Assembly: GCA_012932295.1 (NCBI GenBank)
Contig: JAAONU010000001.1
Location: forward strand, 58,935,693 to 58,999,692
DNA: 64,000 nt
DNA from: Cyclina sinensis
Lineage: Eukaryota; Mollusca; Bivalvia; Venerida; Veneridae
Direction of reading: 5' to 3'
Positions 37,931 to 59,829 of the stretch are shown here, piece after piece; position 1 is the first letter of the stretch, and every line of letters begins with the position of its first letter. The notes beneath the pieces are model-generated. The model was not told the origin of the DNA. It made no database searches and worked only from the letters and a program-made list of their open reading frames with translations. A program made the position numbers and the translations under genes.

Positions 37931-38108
37931 AAGCAGTGGTCGAGGGGTTAGAGCGCTCGACTCCCGATCCGGAGATCACTGGTTCAAATCCAACTACTGG
38001 TACCTCACTTTCGGTGCGAGTACTGGTTTAAACTGAGGAAGCAGTTATCGAGTGAGATTAATATAAGTTGCAAGAACTTGCCTCCCAAAATAAAATAAAA
38101 TAAATAAG
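37931..38108 (+). mobile_element. tRNA-derived SINE
   Basis: The head has a pol III A box (TGGTCGAGGGGTTAGAGCG) and B box (GGTTCAAATCC) in tRNA-like spacing. A tRNA-unrelated body of about 100 bp follows (CTCACTTTCGGTGCGAG onward), then an AAAATA-type tail (38087-38108). The acceptor ends do not pair as a functional tRNA should, so a SINE is a better call than a tRNA gene. Confidence 0.82.
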
Positions 38109-38674
38109 TTTAAACTAAATTCATATTTTCTTATTCGTTTTAGCCAAGGCGTTTGACAAGAATAAATGCTTTAACTTTCCAACTTAAATTTCTGTTTGCT
38201 ATTCCGCATATTATTGTTGTACTTATTGAAAAAAAAACAAACAAATGTCATATACATTTTTGCCTGTATGACAGAGCTGTTTATGTGCGTCAGCCATTAT
38301 TTCTTTTACCATATCCAGCTCTACAAAATGGGAGTAAAACTTGTTTTCTCAGTGAATATATCTAAGCAAGAAGACTGGTATTTTCTCCTTCGAAAAAAAA
38401 ACATAAGTACATTTTCTTTAAATACGGAAATTAAATATTTAGATATTAACAATTGATATCTCTGTAATACAAATTGATATTGAGCAAAACTGATAAAGGT
38501 GTCAAAACATTCTCATTTTTTCGAAAAAAATATTGGAGACATGAATTGAAGAAGTGTATACCGGGCATTCGCACAATTACTCCTCACTTCGAGTTTTTAA
38601 AATCAAGTTATTAAAATGAACATTTTTGACACTGTGACGTTTATGATTATAAAATGTAAAAGCTTTAACTGAGA

Positions 38675-39350
38675 ACGTAATAGTCATTAAAGTCTACTTA
38701 TTGATGTCAACTCATAAAGGCCAACTCATTGATGTTAAGTCATTAAAGTCTACTTATTGATGTCAACTCATAAAAGACAACTCATTGATGATAAGTCATT
38801 AAAGTCTACTTATTGATGTCAACTAATAAAGGACAACTCATTGATGTTAAGTCATTAAAGTCTACTCATTGGTGTCAACTCATTGATATAAAGTCATTAA
38901 GTCTACTTATTGATGTCAACTCATAAAGATCAACTCATTGATGTTAAGTCATTATAGTCTACTCATTGATGTCAACTCATTGATGTCAAGTCATTAAAGT
39001 CTATTCATTGATGTCAACTCGTAAAGGTCAACTCATTGATGTTAAGTCATTAAAGTCTACTCATTGATGTCAACTCATTGCTGTTTAGTCATTAAAGCCT
39101 ACTCATTGATGTCAACTCATTGATGTTTAGTCATTAAAGTCTACTCACTGATGTCGAATCATTGATGTTTAGTCATTAAAGTCTACTCATTTACGTTTAC
39201 TCATTGATGTTAAGTCATTAAATTCTACTTATTGATGTCAACTCATTAAAGTCTACTCATTTATGTTTACTCATTTATGTTAAGTCATTAAATTCTACTC
39301 ATTTATGTCTACTCATTGATGTTAAGTCATTAATGTCTACTCATTTACAG
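38675..39350. repeat. tandem array of 14-15-bp units (CTCATTGATGTTAAG type)
   Basis: Variants of ACTCATTGATGTCA and AAGTCATTAAAGTCTA alternate for about 675 bp. Higher-order spacing is 56-57 bp at the start (38735, 38792, 38848) and shorter later. A (GGACAGAC)-like stretch follows at 39370-39405. Confidence 0.92.
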
Positions 39351-39735
39351 CACAGGTCTTACGGTGAGATGGACAGAATGACGGACAAACGCACGAACGG
39401 ACAGACTTTTGTATAAAACAATGGTTTCCTATTCGATACGATACTCTCAACTGAATGCACATGTTTTGCACATGTTGCTTTTGCGCATTATTTGCTGTTA
39501 TTGGTACCGATGACTTAATTTATGATCAGAGTGAAGTCTGGGGCAACATGTTCATCAAAGGATTATCATTCTTTTTCGATAAAGTGTATGATATACATCT
39601 TTTTGTAAAATTTTTATTTCAAAATGTGGTCAGATAAAAGAACAACAAAAGTCTAGATACAAATAGCGAAAAATTTAAAAAGAAAAAGAAAAAAGAAAAA
39701 AATCGACAAAAATGGTTCTAGAATAAAAATCTTAC

Positions 39736-39773
39736 CTTTCCTTTCTTGTTCTTTTTTTAACCGATTAATTTCC
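39736..39773 (-). other. possible orphan mini-exon
   Basis: On the minus strand ATTTTCAG precedes, and GTAAGATT follows, a segment of about 37 nt that can read EINRLKKEQERK. Both splice signals are good. It could be an upstream non-coding exon of P3, whose ATG directly follows an AG, or an exon of an unseen gene. Not supported beyond that. Confidence 0.3.
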
Positions 39774-39799
39774 TGAAAATGATATGATTTTAAAGCACA

Positions 39800-41397
39800 A
39801 GAAATTATTCACCTGAATTAAATATTTTATGGTTCCTAGTCCGAACGTTTATGAAAAAATATTTTCAATACTAGAATTGATTAACGAATAACGGGAACAG
39901 TTTTCCATCACTTATTCCATATTTTTGTAAGCAACTGATAAGATCAAGTTTCTACAAGTGAAAAGGCAATTTACATCGGATATTTGGTCGCAGAAGTTAA
40001 TGATACGCCCAAACTCTTGTATTTCTAAGACAAAATTGTCGTTTGTCCGATATAAATGTCTGTGGAACTCTACGATAACAACAATAAAGAGATGTTGGAA
40101 ATTTAACTCTTGCTGGCTTCGAAGTCATAGACGGTTAGAACTCGGGTAGGACTGAAATACCCTGTTGGCTTAGATTTCAAAGATAACTTGGGCACGCACT
40201 TGGACACGCACTATTAATATTTATATGCACAATGCTCTGTATTAGCTATGCATATTTCGAAAATAAACGGATTTCTCAGATTGTTACCGATTAAGCATTG
40301 ACCAAATATTATTCAATTATCCAGTTCGATTCGAACTCCAAGAGGGGTGTTAAATCAAGTAAAAACAGTTTGATCATTAAACTGCATTTGCATTTACCTA
40401 GACTTGAACTGAGACTTAAAACTAGTGTGCAAGACTGATTCTGAATTAAGACAAACTAAACACTATATAAATAGAAATAAGCAGCTACGGTTTAATGATT
40501 GCTTCTTCGATTCCATATAAAGACAGATGAGTTCACATATGTTTAATTTGTTTTCATATAATGGTGCATTTGCACCGTATATTGTAAACATGAACTGATG
40601 TATTACAAAGCCGGTACAATATGAGGCAAGTTAGTGACATGCACGGCTATTTTGATTCAATGTTATAAGCAACACGGTTTTAAAAAATGTCAAAATGAAC
40701 CTGTATATTGTTCGGTTTCCGTTTCATGTAAGGACAATTACTTTTAATAACTATATTGATATTTCATGTAATATATTTAGCAAATATATTTATTTTAAAC
40801 ATATTTTATTGCAGGTATTTACATCATATAGTATCATATAGTACATTAACACGAGTATTTACACAATAAGCAAAAGGGTTAGGCCAAAAGTTCTACCAAC
40901 ATTATATACTGGGCCTTCCAAAACATAATGAAGTTACATACAATTGGTGACATATAAATTACATAATGCAAGAAAAAAGAGAAAGAAAGAAAAAAGGAAA
41001 ATAAATCCATGTATTGACAGTCTGTTTAATACTCTTCTTCAACTTAAACATTTCAAAAACGAACTTAATTTGTAGCGACTCGGATCAGTTCAAAGACGGT
41101 TGGTAAAATACTTAAATGCGAAGCCACATGACAAAACTGGTTCCATTCAATGATGTTTTCATTGCATAAATACTAAGGTACATTTGGTTCCATACGTCAA
41201 TGATTCTGTTTAACATAATGTTGGCTAGAAGTAATGTATTATTACCTGACGCTGAATAAATTCTGTTGTTGTTTTTGTTTATTGTAATTGTGAATTGCTA
41301 TAGTATAATGAGTTTCGGTTCAATATAAACATGTTTTCAATCACTGTATTATCGAAATGATCTGACATATTTTACAAACAATTGAATTAGTTAGAAA
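39800..41397. other. intergenic, no gene seen
   Basis: AT-rich, with no domain-bearing frame. The 63-codon frame at 39958-40149 has no supporting features. Confidence 0.5.
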
Positions 41398-41655
41398 CTA
41401 GAGATGTGTCCATAGGACACGGATGCCCCCACATTCCGCTGTATTGTCACAAAAACAGGTGCGTATACAGTAAAAAAATGCTATTTTTCAGTTTTATAAG
41501 GAGGCATAACTTTACCGATGTCCAATAAATTTGCGTCAAAATACCCAGGTGCATAGGTTCACATGCTGACAACTTTTCTTAGAAAGTTTCATGGCTGGCA
41601 GTTATAAACTTGGAGTTACACGCGCCTTAAAATAGCATAATCAGGGGGCTTAACT
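41398..41655. repeat. interspersed repeat beginning GATGTGTCCATAGGACACGG
   Basis: A self-contained block with an internal inverted word (GTGTCCATAGGACAC) and no coding frame. It directly abuts the second 97-bp satellite island. I recall this style of repeat from bivalve genomes, but membership needs a library search. Confidence 0.45.
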
Positions 41656-41659
41656 CTGA

Positions 41660-41860
41660 ACTATGCGTTCGACGTTCAGCTCTGCATTCACCGAATGTAG
41701 AGCTGTGCAATCGAAATTCAGCTCTACATTCAGAATACAATATTCCTGAATGTAGAGCTATGCATTCGACGTTCAGCTCTGCATTCAACGAATGTAGAGC
41801 TGTGCAATCGACATTCAGCTTTACCTTCGAAATACAATATTCCTGAATGAATTAGAGAGC
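41660..41860. repeat. second island of the 97-bp satellite (2 copies)
   Basis: TTCCTGAATG at 41743 and 41840 is again 97 bp apart. The sequence is near-identical to the 13.0-13.8 kb array, including the AGCTCTACA/TGTAGAGCT inverted words. Confidence 0.95.
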
Positions 41861-42428
41861 AACGACAAAACACGTTATCAACAATATCAATGACTTGTCT
41901 GCAACCTTAGTTCATGAATGAAACGCCAATCCCGTCGACGTCATAAGACGTTACGTTAGGTTCATGCGGTCTAGAAGACTTGCGTTGATCTATAGATGAA
42001 GAGGCCAAAATAGAAACTGATTAATTGGTACGTAACTTGACAAATATCCGAAGGCAAAAAAGCAGTTACAAAACATTAGAAATCTGCAACTTTACTTTTC
42101 TTCCCTACGTTATTCACACGTAAACAATGTTCTAGTACAACATCGTGTAACTAATGCATATTTGTACATTTTGATACCAAATTTGCATATATTTTGCTTC
42201 TATAAGTACACATTTTTCCTTCGAACCAAGTGCACACTTTCTTTTTTGGTGTTTGTATAATTTCATTAAATTGTCAAAATGCCGATATTCTCGTGATCAC
42301 GGCTACCGAAAAATGACCATCTTTGCAGCAACTATATGTGAGAGTTAAATGTAAAAGCAATCTTCAAAGAAAAGCTTAGCAGAAGAAACAGTGCGTTCTC
42401 ACTGACAGCAGATGGATGCACTCGGATT

Positions 42429-45400
42429 CTATCCGCCCGCACAGCAGCAGAAGTTAGGTCCACATCCGCCCCCACAGCTATTGTATTTATACATTCTGAG
42501 TCCTGCTTTTCCCTGTCTCGCCCCTACCAAGGGCTTCAACATTATACACATGTAGGGCATTGAAACATTTTTTCCTGTAACACAAAACACTGCCCCGTTT
42601 ATGTTTAAATGATCAGTAAAGGAAGAGAATCTAATGGTAAAATAAATAATAAAAATATGATATTTATAAAAATGCAATTTGTGACGATAAGATTCCGTTG
42701 ATTTTCTCAATATGTCCAATGAGGGTAGCAGGCAAGTGTTAAAATACATTTCAGTTTGTATCTGTCGTCACTGAGTATAAAAGAGATATCGTCCTTTATT
42801 TGTGATCACAGGATAAAACTGTTTTCCACTTCCTTCAGGTCAAAGAATGGTTCATACAAGTACATTGTAGGTAGTCAGAAATATAGCATCATAAAATTGG
42901 GCAGAAATTAAAAAAAAAACTACAATTTACCCAAGACTACTGCAAACCGTCTCGCAGTTCGATGACAATGAAGAACATTGTCTTCTTACAGCAAACACAT
43001 GGTTAGCGCCTTCTAATATCGCGGTACACGTGGATTGCGCCATCTGATCGGCATAGTCGTGTGCTACAGCAAAGTTGTCGTTCTTACCGGAAGTCTGAAT
43101 ACAGTCTACAAACATTTAACGAAATTTTCTGTTTTTCTTTTTGTCGAAAGATTGTCTAAAGCAATAATCAAGGTGATGCAGTTGAGTAGCACTAGCCACT
43201 GTTTTATGAGCCAAGTATTAATGAAATTACAAAATAGTTTAATTCAAACCTATAAATGAATAAATTTTATACACATTTTGTATAGTTATGAACCAGTAAG
43301 CTTCTTTTAAAAGAGGCATACGAGAGGTTCGCCAGCGGGATTGAACAAAAATGTCTACCTTATCAGTATATCAGCTATTTTAAATCAACAATATGCCCTC
43401 TCAAGAATGAAAACAAAATTCAAATAGTCATGTCATGCTTCCCAAATATTCGGAATGGCCCGGATTGCTACTTTAATATGCAGATTCCAAAGGTTACACA
43501 GATGGAAGGTTTATAGACGAAATTTTTGACATGATATGATAAGTTTTCGTTTTCTTGAATTCGTTTTTCACTCATTAGAGCATGCGCACAAAGATTATTG
43601 GAGATTGGTTCTGAAGATATGGGTCACAGTTTCAGTTCGATACGCAAAATTGGATGCCGCCTGCAACTATCCCAAACACTGAGGAGAGGTCTAATGACCT
43701 CTCAAATAATTTCTTTTTTATATCTGTAAAACAAGAAGCAATGGTTTGAAACATTACTGATAGTGAGAGATCTATGAAACCAACTAAGAAAGTGGTATTT
43801 CCTTTCCGTTTGAAGGAAAAAAACACATACTCACATTAAAAGAGTATATGAAAAGTTATTACACTTGTAGGCAAATACAACGAACCTCTGAACTGAACTG
43901 CATTACAAGGGCGACTCTCCTGTTCGGACTTCTGTTTTCCTTCCACAGTTGCCTCCCTTGATCGTGTTTGTATTCTACCTCCGTTGTTACCCGAGCATGA
44001 CGTGAAACAAGCTCCCCAGGCCGTCCAGTCGCTCCATTGAGATGTCACGGACTCTATATAATAAGCATGTGATATCGTAGCTTAACTTTCAGGTTGAAGT
44101 TCAAAAGTTACAAAAGTGTCTTAAAATTTCTTTTCAGTGCTTATTACTAGCTAACATCTTGTTTCAAGTTTCAATCATTTTGAAGACCAAGATCAACAAC
44201 GACAGGCGCGTAGCTGCCTATACGCGAGTACGCAGCTGAATCCACATTATTTTGACAAAAAAAAAAAAAAAACGAAAGTAAAGCTATTCATCTCCATTTT
44301 TATGCTAAAATAAATGGATTTTCGTTGGTCAGAAAAGCTCTCCGGAGGCCCCAAAACGCACCAAATTGCACCATTTATTTCAAAATTTTCAGGGGGGGCA
44401 TGCCCCCTGACCCCCCTAGATTATTTTGAATCCACATTCTTTATATGCTAGCTACGCGCCTGAACGATGATCATCATCATAATCATCACCAGCACCACCA
44501 CCATCATGCTGACACAAAAATTATCTTTGTAACTATTTAGATGTAATCGAAAGGATTAGCATAAAAATATATAGTCTTGGCCTAAAGCGTTACTTTATTA
44601 CTTTGAGAGGAAATTTTTACTCTTAATAACACGAGTATCGAAGTATGGATGCGTGTTGACCGTAATTAACCATTTTGTAGTTGTTGTGTTTTTTTTAAGA
44701 GAGCATAAGTATCTACTTGAACATCAGAAAGATCTTAATCTGATTTTTATGCTCGTCACGTGTACAAAAACGTGTTTTTAAGTAAACATTACAACAGGAA
44801 GCAAATAAAGCACTGATGTTTTCTACAACTATTGCATGATGATACAAAATGTAATAGGATTAATAGTTTCACGATTATGTCCAAAGAATGACGGCGTAGA
44901 AAAAATTATGTTTTCATTTTTCCCGATCATTTCATTTTCCAAAGTTATGACGTCATATAACCCTAAACCATTAGCACGAAAAACACCTAAACAGTAAAAC
45001 TATCAAACTGCACACACCGGTGACGTCACACTTAAGCTATACAATAAAGAAAATAAGTCTGTGAGGAGTTGGTAAAAATATGCATTAGACATCGGAATTC
45101 ACAATCTGTATTAACTGACAATTACCTCTTTCCTAAAATTAAATTCTAGGCTTTTTCTGACATTAAGAAATTATCGAAATTTCTTTAAAATTACCTGCGA
45201 GAGTTTGTCGAAGGGCTTCTATGACGTTTTGTTGTGAAATAATCTGATTATGTTGACTGTTGATTGTTTCTTCTAAGCTCCTCTGCTTGGTTTCTAGATT
45301 GGCAAGTTTCTGAAGAACCTTCAACATAAATATACATTGTGTATTGGTGATATATGATTAAGCAAGAGTCGAAATAATAAAAGACGTTGCATAAGCATGA

Positions 45401-45776
45401 TAATAAGTTATATTTTCACACATCATGCCCACAGTTCTTGTTTTTATATGTTTTACATTAAATGGCAAATTTGACGTCATACTGTGGATTTAAACTTAAC
45501 CAAAATATTTTTAGGTTCAGCTTCTACGTCAAAATATTTGGACTAGAGGGACATAGAAATAAGCTTTTTTTAAGTAATAATGTCTACGTTAATTTATTAA
45601 ACTACATTTCATAACATACTAGTACATGTATGTTGAAAAGAAAAATGTAGGAACCTTACCTTATAATCGTGTTCAAATCTCGGAGCACACGCAGATCCAC
45701 ACGCTGGTTCCTCGTTAGTTTCTACCGTTATCAGTAAAATGCTTACAAAATAATACTTAAATATACGGTAATCCAT
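42429..45776 (-). CDS. secreted coiled-coil / thrombospondin type 1 / Cys-rich protein, last exon frameshifted
   Basis: Exons: 45776-45660 (39 codons; signal peptide MDYRIFKYYFVSILLITV, then CGSAC), 45318-45195 (about 41 codons; heptad-rich coiled coil; acceptor could also be at 45309 in the same frame), 44053-43886 (56 codons; TSP1 with WSDWTAWGAC and CSG), 43105-42931 (58 codons; five cysteines, ending CETVCSSL) and a last exon from 42574. Phases match up to the last exon. In the spliced frame that exon starts GKKCFNALHVYN but stops at 42487. The next frame over reads GLRMYKYNSC, CGGGCGPNFCCC and stops at 42429. Both halves look coding, so a 1-nt gain (or 2-nt loss) near a GGGG or AAAA run is likely: assembly error, polymorphism or true decay. 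It lies on the same strand as, and next to, the P1-P3 cluster. Confidence 0.75.
44203..44462. mobile_element. 260-bp hAT-like MITE
   Basis: Perfect 13-bp terminal inverted repeats (CAGGCGCGTAGCT and AGCTACGCGCCTG), subterminal AATCCACATT words in both ends, and a G-run/C-run core (GGGGGGGCATGCCCCC). AACGA flanks both sides, which may be a decayed target duplication. CAGG-type ends are typical of hAT. It sits in intron 2 of the TSP1 gene. Confidence 0.75.
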
Positions 45777-45899
45777 GGTGATTGAAAGTGCAGGGAGAAA
45801 TAAGTGTCTGTCCTTTCTACCGTCTATAGTTTTTGAAAGGCCACTAATGACGTATATTTCAGTCAAGGATGTGATCACTTGTCTAATATAACTCCTCTT

Positions 45900-46286
45900 A
45901 AGTTTTCAACCAATAACAAGGTAGGCTGTGAAGTGTTGTTGTCAACAAAGTTACATAGATTCTTAACCAAAAAAAAAAAAAAAAATCGTTACTTATATGA
46001 TTTTCTTTTTACGTTTGTTGTCACGAGGACGACTTCTGTTGTTATCATAATTTAACGTAGTAATAATACAGTAAGATGAGAGACAAGAGGAGCTAGCATA
46101 TTTTCTCTGTTGTTACCTCTGCCTACTTTAATTACTTATTGTAACATGGGTATCCCCATTCTAATTTTATGTAGGAGAACCTTTGTATTCTAAAATAAGA
46201 ATTCTTTACAATTATATAGAACTTTCTTTTATGAAGAAACTTTGAGACATGTCAGTAGTAGTGGTTCAAGTTATATATATATATAT

Positions 46287-46324
<38 letters not shown>

Positions 46325-47090
46325 ACTTTTGCTGGATTAACATTCATGGACATTATTAGCACCCTGAGGATATATTCACAGTGGGTAAAATATTTCAATT
46401 TAAAGGATTCTGTGAATGGAGATAGTGACAATAGGTTATTCTGGATAAGGAAAACATCACACTGTAAGTCATAATTGCTTCATTATTAAAATTTTGTTGT
46501 TTTGAACTAAATTTTATTTTTATTAAATCAAAGAACTGCAGGTTTGTTAAACTGTGTTTGGTTAGTTACTGTAAATACTGGCATCGAAATTAATATTGCA
46601 ATTACAAGTTGGGTCTGATACCAATAATCCATGAACTCTGTACCAAACGACCGGTGTAACGTTTATTCTTTCTGCGAAATCTACTCATAATTAATTAGTA
46701 ACAGTCCAAACCTTGATTCGTCAGAAAGTCTGCCAGTTTTGTCTTGTCAAGTCAATGTGTTCGAGGGCCGACATTTCTCCTTCCCGGCGATTGACAGACT
46801 AAACCCAGACACAAAAACCGTTCTCGGTTAAACGACTGCGCATGGTTTGAGATGAGGGGTTGTGTGTGTCGGATGTGATTGACGTGTCGTTGTTAAAATA
46901 CAAAAAAGGGTTCTTAAGTATGATCAAAGATATATATTTCGTTTAAAAATAGCGCGAAGTGGGAACCGACTTTTATGTTGAATAATATGACCAATATTAT
47001 ATCAGAAGATTAACTGACAAATTTAAAGGTAATTTCAAATTTGTATTTAGCACTTTATGAGAAAGTTAAAATGAGCTGTTTTCTTATTTT
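45900..47090. other. intergenic with (AT)n(AG)n microsatellite
   Basis: The distinct feature is an (AT)n followed by (AG)n tract at 46274-46322. A more mixed-composition patch at 46690-46980 could be promoter-like, but no initiator or conserved motif is clear. Confidence 0.5.
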
Positions 47091-47098
47091 TCTATAGC

Positions 47099-47266
47099 AT
47101 GTGGAAATGTGCATCCCAACCTACTATATTTCGTCTTGTTCGACGGGTAGACGTAACAGGACAATTTTATACGTTAACATCACTTGCGCAACCGTTTCCT
47201 CACGGCGCAATCCACGACGTCGGCAGTTATTGGCAATCTTGGACGAGCAATATTATATCAGATTAA
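47099..47266 (+). CDS. possible 55-codon small ORF / exon
   Basis: An ATG frame of 55 codons (starts MWKCASQPTIFRLVRRVDV, ends WTSNIISD) lies one base after an acceptor-like TTTTCTATAG. A donor-like AAAGGTAATTT lies at about 47027. Base composition is richer in GC than the flanks. I do not recognise the protein. It may be a spliced micropeptide gene, part of a repeat (the word AATATTATATCAGA occurs at about 46993 and again at 47250), or chance. Confidence 0.25.
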   Translation: MWKCASQPTIFRLVRRVDVTGQFYTLTSLAQPFPHGAIHDVGSYWQSWTSNIISD

Positions 47267-47439
47267 CTGACACGAAACAATATTAGAAGATGTTGGCGTG
47301 ATGTTGTCTTCAGTGACGAAATAAATGAAACGCGGTAAAAACACTTGGTGCCATCTCAGCTTATACAAGCTCAGAATGACAGAGCACTTTCTTAATGGAT
47401 TCTAAGACAAATGAAAAACGAGAACACATTCCTATCACA

Positions 47440-50296
47440 ATTTTATTACTCTACATTGTGTTCATAAAACTTACATTGACAAGTTTGTTTTTTCAGTCCT
47501 AGAATAATGCCATATTTATAACACAACAGTTGTCTTTATGTCCACAGTAACATCAGCTGAAATATACATCAACTTAAATGTTACGTAAAAATCAAGTGAA
47601 GATACATGTACATATGTAAGGAAATCTGACCACAATAAAAATTATGAGAACAGTGTACAGTGAAGATATCTTTGATAATGTTCTAATTATTTATATACAC
47701 AAAATGATATTCTTTTAAAAAATCTTGCTTCCATTTTCAAAATCAAAGTGATATTTTCACGAGCATTCAAGGCAAATTAAACAAACACTTGTCAGAAATC
47801 CCAGTCAATCTTTTTTATATAGACAAGTGGCTATGTAACATAAATACAAATGACGTTTAAAGTAATATTCAGCCTAATAATTGAAGTAAGTACATAAGTG
47901 GCAGAACTGTACATCTTTTACAAGACAAATTGTAGGAAAGAACAAAAGGTTATTTTATGAACCCGGACTCAAAATGTTAAAAAAAAACTTTCAATATCTT
48001 AAAACAAAAGAGCCTATAAATATGCAGTTTCTAAAACAAACTATTTGTTTTGTAACTTAATTTACACCTGCAACATAACAAGTTCATGTCTACATTTTGT
48101 TCATATTAATATTAGGATAATATTTACCATACAAAATTGAAAAAGGGGCATTTACAAAAACAATTATTCTACTACAGACAAAGATTTCTATCCAAATACA
48201 ATATTAAGATGATGGCTTCAGGAAAATGAACACAGAATTATGAAATCTACTGATTGCTACACCAAGATGAAGATAAATTACAATCATTTTTCATGAGCTG
48301 CAATGTGCAAAAGATAAACTTCAAGGTGTGGCTTTGTAATAAGACTGCAGATTTGCTGGTCAATTGTCATATTAACCATACAATTAAACACAATGTTATA
48401 CCAGTCTGGTCTGACTGGACAAACTTGTACAACTATTACATTACTCTGGTTTGTTTTTATTCTGACAGAAGTTTAATGTCTACCTTAACAGTTGCCACAG
48501 TGAAGGGGTTGTTTTTGCACAATGAGGCTTAATTACACATATCCACTACATGCCTTGTATATTAAGATCTAAAAACAGTGTATTAACATACAGTGTGGTA
48601 TTTATTGTTTGATACAGCCCTTTCCAATGTCACAACTCCAAAGTTTTAATTATGACCAAAAAAAATTAAGTATTGAATAAAATTCTCCTAGGAAAATTTT
48701 AATATTTGTGTGTACAAATCAGTGCAAGTAAGTATTCACAATCAAGAAAATACAAACAAGTTGAACAGCTAAAAAATGAACAAAACTGATTAAGTCCTAT
48801 CAACATTTATGTTTGATATTCTTTCATCCAACCCTGTACTTCCTTTAGCTGTAGAGACAAATTATCTTTTCTTGTGCTATATACATGCATACGACTTCCA
48901 GACTTACAGGTTTGAAATTGGCCATTCTTAAAAAAAAAAACTTTTCAAGTACTCATTCTTATGAAGCTGTTTCTGGTGTAATATGTTACATGATAAAGTG
49001 TTTAACCCTGAACCTGTTAAATTTCTAAGAAGGACCTGTCCATTATAACTGAGGACAGACCCATTTACCATTTATAGGGGGTTTCACTTAAAACAGTACA
49101 GACAATCATCAGACTATTCAGATGCCAAGATGAACCTATACTAGACCAAATGCAAAACACTTGTTCAGATAAAGGTTAAAAACATTAAATTTCTACAAAA
49201 TCCCACAAATGGTAAGTTATTTTACTGTGGCCTCAACTAGTGAATTACCAATTTCATTTAAAGAAGTTCCCTTTTTTCAATATTGTATGCTTCATTAATT
49301 CATTTATCTGCGAGCTAAACATTAATGCGAATACACAATCGCACTATTAAATCCAAGAGCAACTGTTAAACGCAATATATTTAAGTCACAAGCGATAACA
49401 AAAACAACAGTTTCAAAAGTCATACAACATTAAAGCAGTCCCCTTAAGCTTTCTGTATCAAGACTGAAAATCTTTAGTCAGATTTTCTTAATGAAACTGG
49501 CTATTCTAAAAGCATCAAAGCCCTGTGTAAAAACATACCACTTCATGAGAATTCTTTCCTTTGAAAACTGAAATGTTATCAAAGTCACTGGAAACAACCA
49601 ATATTGAAACCCTAGTCTTATTCAGGTGTAAGGTTCCATATACATGACGAAAAATTACATTTGGTTTTTACACAATTTAAAACATTTATCCTGAATAACA
49701 TTTACCAAACTATTTTCCAAAACAGCTACCAGTATACCAGGGGTCAGACCTGAGGAAGACAATGGAGAAACCATCTCTCACATCTACCAAACATCTTTTT
49801 TCATCATAGCTGGGTAATAAGAACTATATGGATCCAGCATAATTATATTTAATTCACTCAGTCACAGTTAAGTTGTAGAATCTGTCTGTCCATACTTCAT
49901 CTAGGTTAAAACCCTGGTATATTCCTTCACAAACCCTTATTTTTTGCATATCTTTTCTTGTGCACAAATTATTTTGTATTAAAATATATATGCATGAAAC
50001 ACAGTAATTCAAAACCCATTAATTCACCTCTCTCTGCTTCAAGACTGTAATGTGTATATAAAATATTCCAAAGTTACTTCAGTATTGCTTCACTCAAAGC
50101 TTGCAAAAAATCAACTGTTTATTACTTATTAAAATTAACTAAACAAAGTCCAGTCCCAAACTCTGCAACGTTTATCAAAACATTATGCTCTGGAGAAACT
50201 GGTGAAAAATTGTCTTATTTTTTATGTTACAAAGTAAGTTTATATCAAAGTTGTTCATTTATTTCGCATCAATGTCTCTATACACTATGACTGATG
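47440..50296 (-). other. probable long 3' untranslated region of the PP2A catalytic gene
   Basis: Directly after the phosphatase stop codon lie about 2.8 kb of AT-rich sequence without repeats or exon-like frames, bounded by a minus-strand AATAAA (plus TTTATT at 47442-47447). Nearer AATAAA copies also exist (around 48601, 50118 and 50256), so the message may end earlier or use several sites. This is inferred. Confidence 0.35.
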
Positions 50297-59705
<9,409 letters not shown>

Positions 59706-59829
59706 GGTGTAACAAGTATTCTGGGTACCTAATAATGAAAAGATAGTCGTTATCAATTTAAGATTAGAAATACTGTCACATTAACACTGTAACTATGATA
59801 AGGTTTCAAAATTTGCACGGTTCGCAACA

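Noticed and set aside
37931..38010. Functional tRNA gene
   Set aside because: The promoter boxes are good, but the acceptor and anticodon stems do not pair properly and a SINE body and tail follow.
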